Positions 1 through 8,251 of a stretch of 64,000 nucleotides of DNA are shown piece by piece. The number at the start of each line of letters is the position of its first letter. The stretch's first letter is position 1. The translations under genes and the position numbers were made by a program. This DNA comes from Clostridium neonatale. GTDB taxonomy: Bacteria; Bacillota; Clostridia; Clostridiales; Clostridiaceae. The stretch covers positions 53,937-117,936 of the forward strand of contig NZ_LN890327.1 in assembly GCF_001458595.1 (NCBI RefSeq), read 5' to 3'. The notes beneath the pieces are model-generated. The model did no database searches. It saw only the letters and a program-made list of their open reading frames with translations, and was not told the DNA's origin.

Positions 1-92
1 ATGTGTAAATTAAATGAAAAAATGTATTTAATGATATAGCCAAGTCATAAAAAAGAATTTAATTTATTAAATTATTGTAATTAATATTAATT

Positions 93-155
93 AAAGAGAA
101 ATCTTGGCTTAAGAGATTATCAGCAACTTCATGAAATAACCAGTTCTCTTTTTTA
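93..155 (+). terminator. Possible terminator in the gene-free 5' end of the window
   Basis: Bases 1-322 contain no convincing gene. An 8-bp inverted repeat (AAAGAGAA at 93-100, TTCTCTTT at 144-151) is followed by a short T-run and could end a gene lying upstream of the window. The loop is long (43 nt), so this is weak. Near 224 a TTGACT hexamer lies 17 bases before AATATT and could be the -35/-10 pair of the following regulator gene. Confidence 0.35.
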
Positions 156-322
156 TTATATATAAAATATTTTTATATATAAGTAAGTTTAAGTGTATAT
201 TTCATATAGAGCTGATATTATATTTGACTATTGAAGAAATAAATATAATATTTATAAAATATTTACATAAAAACTATAAGAATGATATTATTATACTTAA
301 GATACAGTTTAGGAGGAAACTT

Positions 323-1522
323 ATGTGGAAGTTACTTATTGCTGATGATGAACCTAAAATACGAAAAGGAATAAGAAGAATTATTAATTGGGAACAATAC
401 GGAATATGTGACATAGTAGAAGCAGAAGATGGTGAACAAGCATTAGAAATAATACAAAATAATAATATTAACATTATGCTATTAGATATTAATATGCCTT
501 TTTTAAATGGAATTCAATTGTTAGAGAAGATACAACAAATAGACTCTAGAATAAGTATTATAATTATAAGTGGGTATGATGAATTTTCTTATGCACAAAA
601 GGCATTAAAATACAATGTTTTGGAGTATATCTTAAAGCCAGTAAATAAGAATGAACTTGAGAATGTTATAAGAAAAGCGTTAGATAAGATTGAAAAAGAT
701 CAGAAAGATAAAAATTATTTAGAATGGGCTAATAAGCAACTAGATACAAATTTAGAATACTTTAAAAATACTATTTTTAGTAAATGGTTATCAAATAAAT
801 TATCGGACAAAGAAATGCTAGAGGATTTAAATTTTTTAGGAAAACGATTTGATAATAATATTGGAATGATCTTAATAAGTACAATGAACAAAAATTCAGA
901 ATCTAGATATAATAAAAAATGGAATGATAGATTGATAGAGTTTGCAATTGAAAATATTGTAAATGAAGATTTTAAAGACATTTCTAATAAGATAATATCT
1001 ATTGATGATAATGATAATATAATTATTATATTAGAAATAACTGATGTATCAGAATGGATCGCCTATAAAAGAGAATTAAAAAAGAAGATAAATTTATATT
1101 TAAAATTTGATGTTATACTTGAACAAAAAAATACAGATGAAGGAATATTGTCAACAAAAGTTATCTATAATGAAATTTTAGAGTGTATAAAGAATAAAAA
1201 GAAATATAGCAAATTAGTCTTGCATGTAATCAATTACTTAGAGACGAATTATTATCTTAGTGATATCAATATAAATGATATTGCTAAAAACCTAGAAGTT
1301 ACCCCATCATATTTAAGTAAGTTATTAAAAAAAGAAACGGGATTATCCTTTGTTGAATATTTAACTGATATAAGAATAAAAAAATCTATAATTCTTATGA
1401 TGGATACCACAATAAAAATTTATGATGTTGCAGAGTTAGTTGGATATAGCAATCAACATTATTTTTGTAGAGCGTTTAAAAAGATAAAAGGAATATCTCC
1501 AACAGAATATAGGAGGAGTTAG
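323..1522 (+). CDS. YesN-type response regulator with AraC-family HTH domain
   Basis: A 399-residue transcriptional response regulator. Residues 1-120 are a receiver domain with acidic pair D8/D9, phospho-acceptor D55 (LLDINMP) and conserved K105 (LKP). The last ~100 residues are a double helix-turn-helix AraC DNA-binding domain (IAKNLEVTPSYLSKLLKKE, then VAELVGYSNQHYF...F). The start at 323 is chosen because AGGAGG lies 7 bases before that ATG; a TTG 33 codons upstream has no ribosome site. The stop overlaps the ribosome site of the next gene, so the two are translationally linked. Family knowledge: YesN regulators pair with YesM/LytS kinases and control sugar uptake genes. The likely partner here is the kinase at 8252, and the likely target is the importer at 2601-7251. 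The pairing is inference. Confidence 0.88.
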   Translation: MWKLLIADDEPKIRKGIRRIINWEQYGICDIVEAEDGEQALEIIQNNNINIMLLDINMPFLNGIQLLEKIQQIDSRISIIIISGYDEFSYAQKALKYNVLEYILKPVNKNELENVIRKALDKIEKDQKDKNYLEWANKQLDTNLEYFKNTIFSKWLSNKLSDKEMLEDLNFLGKRFDNNIGMILISTMNKNSESRYNKKWNDRLIEFAIENIVNEDFKDISNKIISIDDNDNIIIILEITDVSEWIAYKRELKKKINLYLKFDVILEQKNTDEGILSTKVIYNEILECIKNKKKYSKLVLHVINYLETNYYLSDININDIAKNLEVTPSYLSKLLKKETGLSFVEYLTDIRIKKSIILMMDTTIKIYDVAELVGYSNQHYFCRAFKKIKGISPTEYRRS

Positions 1523-2458
1523 ATGTGTATGAATAAAAAAAAAGTGATAATTTCAATTTTACTTTTAATATGTATCATAATTTTTTCAAGTAAATTCATA
1601 ATAAATATTATAGAAGATAATGATTCTAATAAGGTATTTGTAATTGGAATGTCTCAAGCAAATTTATATGAGCCTTGGAGAATATCCATGTATAATGAGA
1701 TAAAAGAAGCAGCAAAAAAGTATGATAATATAAAAGTTATATACAAAGATGCTGGTGGAGATACGGACAAGCAAAAAAAAGATATAGAGGATCTTATTGA
1801 TTTTGGTGCTGATTTATTAATTGTATCCATAAATGATTCTGAAAAGTTAGAATCTGTTGTTAAAAAAGCATATGAATCTGTACCAGTTATCATGCTAGAT
1901 AGAGCGGTTGAAGGGTATGACTATACATTATATATCGGATCTGATAATGAGGCTATAGGGAGAAAAGCAGGAGAATTAGTAGTGGAAGCATGTAAAGGTA
2001 AAAAAACTAATGTTGTTGAAATACAAGGCTTTCTAAACTCTAATCCGGATGAAGAACGCAGTAAGGGCTTTAAGGAAGTAATAGAGAATGAGAAAAATAT
2101 AAACATTGAAAGAACTGTTGTAGCTGAATGGCAAAAAGATGTTGCACAAGATAAGATAGAAAATATCATAAAGGAGGAACGTGATATTGATGTAATCTTT
2201 GCCCATAGTGATTATATGGCATTGGGTGCATATAATGCTCTAGAAAAACTGGGAATAGATAATGTGAAGATAATAGGAGTTGATGGTCTTCCTGGATATA
2301 ATGGAGGAATTGAATTGGTAAATAGAGGGATTTTGTATGGAACTTTTACATGTCCAACTGGGGGAAAAGAAGCTATAGACTACGCTATAAAAATATTGAA
2401 TAAAGAAGAGGTTCCTAAAAAAGTTATATTAAAATGGAAGATCATAACAAAAGAGTAA
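1523..2458 (+). CDS. Membrane-anchored sugar-binding protein, probable sensor component
   Basis: A 311-residue type I periplasmic binding protein of the RbsB/YtfQ family. An N-terminal hydrophobic segment at about residues 8-27 (ISILLLICIIIFSS) has no lipobox cysteine, so it is probably an uncleaved anchor rather than a lipoprotein signal. The binding-protein core follows: GMSQANLYEPWR, DLLIVSINDSEKL, VIMLDRAV, IGSDNEAIGRKAG, IIGVDGLPGYNGG. It starts directly at the stop of the response regulator and uses the AGGAGG inside that gene's end. It differs from the transport binding protein at 2601, and its position with a YesN regulator resembles the XylFII-LytS-YesN three-component sensors described in C. 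beijerinckii. I infer that it presents sugar to the kinase at 8252. A pure transport role is the alternative. Confidence 0.75.
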   Translation: MCMNKKKVIISILLLICIIIFSSKFIINIIEDNDSNKVFVIGMSQANLYEPWRISMYNEIKEAAKKYDNIKVIYKDAGGDTDKQKKDIEDLIDFGADLLIVSINDSEKLESVVKKAYESVPVIMLDRAVEGYDYTLYIGSDNEAIGRKAGELVVEACKGKKTNVVEIQGFLNSNPDEERSKGFKEVIENEKNINIERTVVAEWQKDVAQDKIENIIKEERDIDVIFAHSDYMALGAYNALEKLGIDNVKIIGVDGLPGYNGGIELVNRGILYGTFTCPTGGKEAIDYAIKILNKEEVPKKVILKWKIITKE

Positions 2459-2558
2459 TTCTACAATTAGAATTTAAAAATAAATTAATACCCCAAAAGT
2501 GCACAAAATATCCAAATTGTATAAATACATTACCTAAAAAAAATTATATAATTAACTC

Positions 2559-2574
2559 ATGAAAACGAAAACAA
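2559..2574 (+). promoter_or_regulatory. Catabolite-responsive element (cre) before the YtfQ-like gene
   Basis: The 14-mer TGAAAACGAAAACA at 2560-2573, flanked by A on both sides, matches the low-GC Gram-positive cre consensus WTGNAANCGNWNNCAW at every fixed position. It lies 27 bases before the binding-protein start, where bound CcpA would block transcription. An equivalent site precedes the other sugar-binding protein gene (61875). Confidence 0.65.
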
Positions 2575-2600
2575 ATACAAATACTAGGAGGAGTTAAGTT

Positions 2601-3611
2601 ATGAAATTAAAAAGGGTGATATCATTAATAGCGGGGGTAGTATTATGTGTAGGAATGCTTGCAGGTTGTGGAGGAGCATCAAATAGTGGTGCATCAGGAG
2701 ATAGTTCAGCAAGTTCTGGTGGATCTGAAAAAAGAATAATCGGATTTGCACAGGTTGGTGCAGAAAGTGGATGGAGAACTGCAGAATCAGAATCTATTAA
2801 ATCAATACCTACATTAAACTCAAACTATGAAGTAAAATTCTCTGATGGTCAACAAAAACAAGAAAATCAAATAAAAGCTATTAGAAGCTTTATTGCACAA
2901 AAGGTAGATTTAATTGCATTAGATCCAGTTGTTGAAACAGGATGGGACACAGTATTACAAGAAGCAAAAGATGCTAATATTCCAGTAGTAATAGTCGATA
3001 GAAATGTACAAGTTTCTGATGATTCACTTTATAGATGTTTCTTAGGTTCAGATATGGAAGAGGAAGGAAAGAAAGCAGCTCAAATTGTAATTGATCAGTT
3101 TGGGGCAGATGCACAATTAAATATTGCAGAACTTCAAGGAACAGTTGGCTCAACAGCTATGGTTGGAAGACAAAAAGGCTTTAATGCAGTTATTGAAGAA
3201 AAAGCTCCTAATTATAAAATAATAAAATCACAAACAGGTGATTTTACAAGAGCTAAAGGTAAAGAAGTTATGGAAGCTTTCTTGAAATCTGATGGTGATA
3301 ACATAGATGTCTTATGGTCTCACAATGATGACATGGCAATAGGAGCAATTCAAGCTATTGAAGAATATGGATTAGAACCAGGAAAAGATATTTACATTAT
3401 TTCATGTGACGGTATTAAAGATATGTTCGAATTAATGGCAGAAGGCAAATCAAATGCTATAATAGAATGTAATCCGTTGTTAGGACCACAATTATTAGAA
3501 GTTTCAGAAAAAATATTAAATGGTGAAGAACCTGATAGAGTTATAAAATCTAATGAAGGTACATTCTTACAAGCTGATGCTGAAAAAGAATTACCTAATA
3601 GAAAATATTAA
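2601..3611 (+). CDS. Sugar ABC transporter binding lipoprotein, YtfQ-like
   Basis: A 336-residue extracellular solute-binding lipoprotein. The signal peptide (MKLKRVISLIAGVVLCVGML) ends in lipobox L-A-G-C with C23 as the lipidated residue, followed by a Ser/Gly linker. The mature part is a type I periplasmic binding fold of the YtfQ group: GFAQVGAESGWR, DLIALDPVVETGWD, PVVIVDRNV, LWSHNDDMAIGAIQA. In E. coli YtfQ binds galactofuranose/galactopyranose, and WRTAE near the N terminus is typical of this group. It heads an operon with one ATPase and two different permeases, the YtfQ-R-T/YjfF arrangement. AGGAGG lies 8 bases before the ATG. The exact sugar cannot be read from sequence alone. Confidence 0.87.
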   Translation: MKLKRVISLIAGVVLCVGMLAGCGGASNSGASGDSSASSGGSEKRIIGFAQVGAESGWRTAESESIKSIPTLNSNYEVKFSDGQQKQENQIKAIRSFIAQKVDLIALDPVVETGWDTVLQEAKDANIPVVIVDRNVQVSDDSLYRCFLGSDMEEEGKKAAQIVIDQFGADAQLNIAELQGTVGSTAMVGRQKGFNAVIEEKAPNYKIIKSQTGDFTRAKGKEVMEAFLKSDGDNIDVLWSHNDDMAIGAIQAIEEYGLEPGKDIYIISCDGIKDMFELMAEGKSNAIIECNPLLGPQLLEVSEKILNGEEPDRVIKSNEGTFLQADAEKELPNRKY

Positions 3612-3620
3612 TATAAATGC

Positions 3621-3650
3621 ATAGGGGCTGGATTTACATCCAGCCCCTAT
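3621..3650 (+). other. Strong intra-operon hairpin without T-run
   Basis: A perfect 13-bp stem (3621-3633 with 3638-3650; GGGGCTGG core) and a 4-nt TTAC loop sit between the binding-protein and ATPase genes. The sequence after it is ATAAAAAATAG, so it lacks the U-tract of an intrinsic terminator. Such hairpins after binding-protein genes typically protect the 5' mRNA from 3' exonucleases or allow partial termination, giving excess binding protein over transporter. Confidence 0.75.
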
Positions 3651-3693
3651 ATAAAAAATAGTAGTACGTACAAGTTGTAGGAGGGAGATATAT

Positions 3694-5211
3694 ATGAATG
3701 ATTCTAAAGTAGTTTTAGAAATGAAAGGTATTACTAAAATTTTTCCAGGTGTTAAAGCTTTATCAAATGTAGATTTTACATTAATGAGTGGTGAGATACA
3801 TACGTTAATGGGAGAAAATGGGGCAGGAAAGTCTACACTTATTAAGGTATTAACAGGCGTTTATGAAATAGATGGAGGACAGATATTTTTAAGAGGAAAA
3901 GAAATAAAAATATCGTCAACTCAAGAAGCACAGAGACACGGAATAAGTACTGTATATCAAGAAGTTAATTTATGTCCTAATTTGACAGTTGCTGAAAATA
4001 TTTTTATTGGCAGGGAGCCTGTTAAAGGTGGTTTTATAGATTGGAAAAAGATGAATGAAGATTCAGAAAAACTTTTGAAAGAGAGATTGAATTTAGATAT
4101 AGATGTTAAGAAGGCATTGAATAATTATTCTGTAGCAATACAACAAATGGTTGCTATTGCACGTGCTGTAGATATGTCAAAAGGAATACTGATTCTTGAT
4201 GAGCCAACTTCAAGTTTAGATGAAAATGAAGTAAAGCAATTATTTAAAATTATGAAAAAATTTAGAGAAGAAGGAATGTCAATAATATTTGTTACTCACT
4301 TTTTAGATCAAGTTTATGAAGTATCAGATAGGTTAACAGTTTTAAGAAACGGAGAATTAGTTGGAACTTATGATGCAGACAAGTTATCACGAATAGATTT
4401 AGTATCTAAAATGATAGGAAAAGATTATGGTGAGATAGTTAAATCTAATAGGATAAAAAAAGAAGTTAATAAAAATCTAACTGAAACATTAGTTACAACA
4501 AAGAATTTCGGAAGAATAGGTTCTATAAAGCCATTCAGCATAGATATAAAGAAGGGTGAAGTTATAGGATTCGCTGGATTGCTTGGATCAGGAAGAAGCG
4601 AAAGTGCAAAGGTTATATTTGGAGTAGATAAATCAACAAATGGTACTATAAATATAAATGGAAAAGAATATTCATATATCTATCCTAAAAAAGCTATAGA
4701 AGAAGGCTTTGGATTTTGTCCAGAAGATAGAAAGATTGAAGGAATAATAGGAGATTTAACAATAAGAGAGAATATTATATTAGCACTTCAAGGAAATAAG
4801 GGAATATTTAAATATATACCAATGAAGCAGCAGCAGGAAATATCACAAAAGTATATTGATTTGCTTAAAATAAAGACACCTAGTATGGAGCAAAAGATTA
4901 GCAATTTAAGTGGAGGAAATCAACAAAAAGTTATACTTGCAAGATGGCTGGCAACTAATCCTAAACTATTGATTTTAGACGAGCCTACTAGAGGTATAGA
5001 TATAGGTGCAAAAGGCGAAATAACAGAATTGATTTTAGCACTAGCTAAACAAGGAATGACTATTTTATTTATTTCATCAGAACTTTCAGAAGTAGTTAAA
5101 TGCTGTGATAGAGTAGTTGTACTTAGAGATAGAAATGTTATTGGGGAATTAATTGGCGATGAAATCCAAGAAGAGAGCATAATGAAAACAATAGCAGGAG
5201 GTGCAATATAA
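3694..5211 (+). CDS. Sugar ABC transporter ATP-binding protein, YtfR/RbsA-type
   Basis: A 505-residue double ATPase. The first nucleotide-binding domain has Walker [10 protein letters not shown] (~40-48), a signature region replaced by NYSVAIQQMVAIARA, and Walker B ILILDEPTSSLD. The second half has a degenerate Walker A (GLLGSGRSE), the signature LSGGNQQKV and Walker [16 protein letters not shown]. This asymmetric duplicated form is the norm for ribose/galactose/galactofuranose importers. GAGGGAG lies ahead of the ATG at 3694. The gene follows the hairpin at 3621 and runs directly into the first permease. It acts on the cytoplasmic face, driving sugar uptake. Confidence 0.93.
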   Translation: MNDSKVVLEMKGITKIFPGVKALSNVDFTLMSGEIHTLMGENGAGKSTLIKVLTGVYEIDGGQIFLRGKEIKISSTQEAQRHGISTVYQEVNLCPNLTVAENIFIGREPVKGGFIDWKKMNEDSEKLLKERLNLDIDVKKALNNYSVAIQQMVAIARAVDMSKGILILDEPTSSLDENEVKQLFKIMKKFREEGMSIIFVTHFLDQVYEVSDRLTVLRNGELVGTYDADKLSRIDLVSKMIGKDYGEIVKSNRIKKEVNKNLTETLVTTKNFGRIGSIKPFSIDIKKGEVIGFAGLLGSGRSESAKVIFGVDKSTNGTININGKEYSYIYPKKAIEEGFGFCPEDRKIEGIIGDLTIRENIILALQGNKGIFKYIPMKQQQEISQKYIDLLKIKTPSMEQKISNLSGGNQQKVILARWLATNPKLLILDEPTRGIDIGAKGEITELILALAKQGMTILFISSELSEVVKCCDRVVVLRDRNVIGELIGDEIQEESIMKTIAGGAI

Positions 5212-5212
5212 T

Positions 5213-6250
5213 ATGAATAGTAATAACTTATTTATAAAATTTTATAAATCAAAAATATTTTGGCCTTTAATAAGTCTTATAGTATTGCTTCTATTTAATT
5301 TTATAATGACACCAAGCTTTTTGAAAATTAGCATGAAGGATGGTCACTTATTTGGAAACACAATAGATATTTTAAATCGTGCAGCGCCGCTTATTATTAT
5401 ATCTTTGGGAATGACTTTAGTTATTGCAACACAAGGAATTGATATATCAGTAGGTTCAATAATTGCAATAAGTGCAGCCATGTCAGCAACAGTTATTGTT
5501 GGAGGTGGTTCTGTTCCGATAGCAGTAATTGTAGGTATTATTTGCGGAATTATATGTGGTGCTTGGAATGGATTATTAGTTTCATATATTGGAGTTCAGC
5601 CAATGGTAGGAACACTTATTTTATATATTGTAGGTAGAGGAATAGCACAATTAATTACTGGAGGACAAATATTAACATTTACACACAAGGGATTCATTTT
5701 TATTGGAACAGGGTATATATTACTTCCAGTTGCAATATTTATCACAGCAATCATTGGAATAATAATGTATTTTTTAATAAGAAGAACTTCATTAGGATTA
5801 TTCATTGAATCTATAGGTGTAAATAGCAATTCATGTAAATATGCTGGTATACAATCTAAAAAGATAGTATTTTTACTTTATGTTATTTGTGGTTTACTTG
5901 CCGGGGTAGCTGGAATAATTCTTTGCTCTAACATTAAAAGTGCTGATGCTAACAATGTTGGATTATGGCTTGAGCTTGATGCGATTTTGGCAACGGTAAT
6001 TGGAGGTACATCAATGTCTGGTGGAAGATTCTATTTAGGAGGCACAGTTGTTGGGGCGTTATTTATTCAGACATTAACAACAACTATATATAGTTTAGGA
6101 GTACCACCAGAAATAACATTAGTTGTTAAAGCTATAGTTGTTATTGTGGTATGTACAATTCAGACTCCGCAGTTTAAAAAAATGATAAATACTAAGAAAG
6201 TAACAATATCAAATAATAATGTAAAAGAAGGGGAGGTGGCTAAAGCATGA
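5213..6250 (+). CDS. Sugar ABC transporter permease, YtfT-like
   Basis: A 345-residue integral membrane permease of the BPD_transp_2 family with about 8-10 hydrophobic segments and the conserved cytoplasmic-loop motif G-G-T-S-M-S-G-G (about residue 265). The ATG at 5213 is preferred: the GTG at 5201 lies within the AGGAGG(T) ribosome site (5196-5202), which serves this ATG. The stop of the ATPase gene is at 5209-5211. The end overlaps the next permease by ATGA. Two non-identical permeases in one operon is the hallmark of YtfT/YjfF, which pair as a heterodimer. Confidence 0.9.
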   Translation: MNSNNLFIKFYKSKIFWPLISLIVLLLFNFIMTPSFLKISMKDGHLFGNTIDILNRAAPLIIISLGMTLVIATQGIDISVGSIIAISAAMSATVIVGGGSVPIAVIVGIICGIICGAWNGLLVSYIGVQPMVGTLILYIVGRGIAQLITGGQILTFTHKGFIFIGTGYILLPVAIFITAIIGIIMYFLIRRTSLGLFIESIGVNSNSCKYAGIQSKKIVFLLYVICGLLAGVAGIILCSNIKSADANNVGLWLELDAILATVIGGTSMSGGRFYLGGTVVGALFIQTLTTTIYSLGVPPEITLVVKAIVVIVVCTIQTPQFKKMINTKKVTISNNNVKEGEVAKA

Positions 6251-7251
6251 ATAAAAAAGGATTGAATACCAAAAAAATAAAGCTAAATAGAGATAATATC
6301 TCAATATATGCTACTGTTGCTCTATTTTTATTGTTATTCATAATAGGTTCGGTAAAATATAGAGGATTTTTTTCATCACAAGTAATAGCTAACTTATTTA
6401 TAGATAATGCATATTTAATTGTTGTAGCAATTGGTGAGGCTGTAGCAATATTAACTGGTGGAATAGACTTATCTGTTGGAGCAATGATTGCATTTGTTAG
6501 TATGATTACTGCAAGTCTCTTAGAAAAAGGTCTTAATCCGTTTTTAGTTATTGGTATTGTATTAGTAGTTGGAATAATATTTGGGACTGTTCAAGGAATT
6601 TTGATTCAAAAATTTGGACTACATCCATGGATAGTAACACTTGCAGGAATGTTCTTTGCAAGAGGTGCTAGTTACTTGATTAGTATAGATACAATAATAA
6701 TAAATGATCCAACTTTCAGTAAGATATCATCTTTCAGAATCCCAATATTGCCAGGAGCATTTATTTCAATAAATGTTGTTGTAAGCTTGATTGTTTTACT
6801 TGTAGCAGTATATATGCTTAAATTCACTAAGTTTGGAAGAAGCGTATATGCATTAGGTGGAAATGAGGCTTCAGCTAAACTAATGGGATTATCTGTTGAA
6901 AAAACAAAAGTACTTGTATATACATTTTCAGGATTTTGTTCAGCTTTAGGAGGATTGCTATTTACCATATATACACTTTCAGGATACGGACTTCATTGTA
7001 ATGGCATGGAAATGGATGCAATTGCAGCCTGTGTAATTGGTGGAATATTATTGACAGGTGGATATGGAAATATAATAGGACCATTATTCGGTGTATTAAC
7101 AACTGGAATTATTCAAACTTTAATAATGTTTGATGGTACTTTAAATTCATGGTGGACAAAAATTGCTGTAGGTATGCTACTATTTATTTTTATAGTTTTA
7201 CAAAGAGTTATTGTTCTGCAAGATGAAAAAAGAAAAAGTATAGCAACTTAG
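6247..7251 (+). CDS. Sugar ABC transporter permease, YjfF-like
   Basis: A 334-residue membrane permease, second subunit of the importer. It has the family pattern of multiple hydrophobic helices, LTGGIDLSVGAMIA (about residues 73-86), GGNEASAKLMGLSV and the coupling-loop motif IGGILLTGGYGN. Translation is coupled to the preceding permease through an ATGA start/stop overlap at 6247-6250. It completes the binding protein-ATPase-permease-permease set at 2601-7251. Confidence 0.9.
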   Translation: MNKKGLNTKKIKLNRDNISIYATVALFLLLFIIGSVKYRGFFSSQVIANLFIDNAYLIVVAIGEAVAILTGGIDLSVGAMIAFVSMITASLLEKGLNPFLVIGIVLVVGIIFGTVQGILIQKFGLHPWIVTLAGMFFARGASYLISIDTIIINDPTFSKISSFRIPILPGAFISINVVVSLIVLLVAVYMLKFTKFGRSVYALGGNEASAKLMGLSVEKTKVLVYTFSGFCSALGGLLFTIYTLSGYGLHCNGMEMDAIAACVIGGILLTGGYGNIIGPLFGVLTTGIIQTLIMFDGTLNSWWTKIAVGMLLFIFIVLQRVIVLQDEKRKSIAT

Positions 7252-7393
7252 AGATATACTGAATTGGCAAATGTAAATAATATATTTAGCATATACATCT
7301 GATTCTACACCAGGATATAAAGATAACAGGTTGACTTAGAATATCTTATGCTATTTCTTGCATAAGACTAGTTACATTAATAAATAGATGTGT

Positions 7394-7431
7394 ATAAATG
7401 CAGAACCTTATAATAATGGTTCTGCATTTAT
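7394..7431 (+). terminator. Hairpin ending the sugar importer operon
   Basis: A perfect 14-bp stem (7394-7407 with 7418-7431; ATAAATGCAGAACC and its complement) with a 10-nt loop lies 140 bases after the last permease. A smaller 8-bp hairpin precedes it (7344-7351 with 7360-7367). Neither is followed by a clear T-run, so termination may be partial or the stems may be mRNA-protecting. Confidence 0.5.
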
Positions 7432-7483
7432 CGACTATTTAGATAGATGATATTTAGGATTACATTATTTTAAGGAGGATTTT

Positions 7484-8105
7484 ATGAAAGGATATAAGAA
7501 AAATTATTTTAATATTAGAGATATTAGGGGATATATCAAAAAAGACTAATTTACTTTCACTTAATGCATCAATAGAAGCAGCAAGGGCGGGAGAAGCAGG
7601 CAAAGGATTCGGAGTAGTTGCAAATGAAATTAAAAAATTATCAGACTCATCAGATGAAGCAACAAAAAATATATCAGATATAATAATGTCTATAAAAGAT
7701 GAGATTAATAAGAATGTTAGTATAATGAAAAGTGTTAAAGACGTATCGGAAGAACAATTTCTTTCAGTTAAACATGTAAATGAATCATTTAATAACATAT
7801 TAAAATCAATTCATTGTATTATTGATATAATAAAGGATATAAATGAATCTGTTAATGAAATGAATGAATATAATAATTCTATTGTAAATTCAAGTAATGA
7901 TATATATGATATATCAAAAAAATCAGTATTAGAAACTAGTAAGACTGCTGTGTCAATGGGAAACCAGATGCATAAAATAAGTGATATTGCTAAACAAGCA
8001 GAAGATTTAAACAATAAAGCCAAAGTATTAGAAGAAAAACTTAATAGATTTAGCATTGATTTAAATTGGTTTAATAGAGTCATTCTGAGTTTAATAATGT
8101 TCTAG
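7484..8105 (+). pseudogene. Remnant of a methyl-accepting chemotaxis protein signalling domain
   Basis: AAGGAGG and an ATG at 7484 open a frame that stops after 21 codons (TAA at 7547). The adjacent frame, open from 7488 to 8105, encodes the chemoreceptor hairpin tip ([31 protein letters not shown], given here only as motif EAARAGE) and a following coiled coil of about 170 residues. The ligand-binding domain, membrane segments, HAMP domain and a start codon in this frame are missing. A deletion of the 5' part plus a frame change near 7490-7540 explains this. A short soluble protein from the internal ATG at 7686 would lack the signalling tip. It lies between the importer and its probable kinase, as if a sugar chemoreceptor once belonged to the locus. 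Confidence 0.75.
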
Positions 8106-8251
8106 ACAAGCATTACTGAATTTAGAATGACTTATTTATTTCAACATATGATTCTATATTATTATAATAATGTAAAATATTATGTTAGAATAAACATATA
8201 TTCATAATTGAAAGATTTAAAATGAACATATATGGTGGAGGAAGAGTTATT

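Noticed and set aside
224..322. 33-codon N-terminal extension of the first response regulator
   Set aside because: It starts at TTG without a ribosome site; AGGAGG directly precedes the ATG at 323, where the receiver domain begins.
3621..3650. Intrinsic terminator ending a one-gene operon
   Set aside because: There is no T-run after the stem, and the transporter genes it would separate belong functionally with the binding protein.
7686..8105. Intact 139-residue protein from the ATG at 7686
   Set aside because: It is the tail of the chemoreceptor fragment; the conserved tip lies upstream in the same frame without a start codon.
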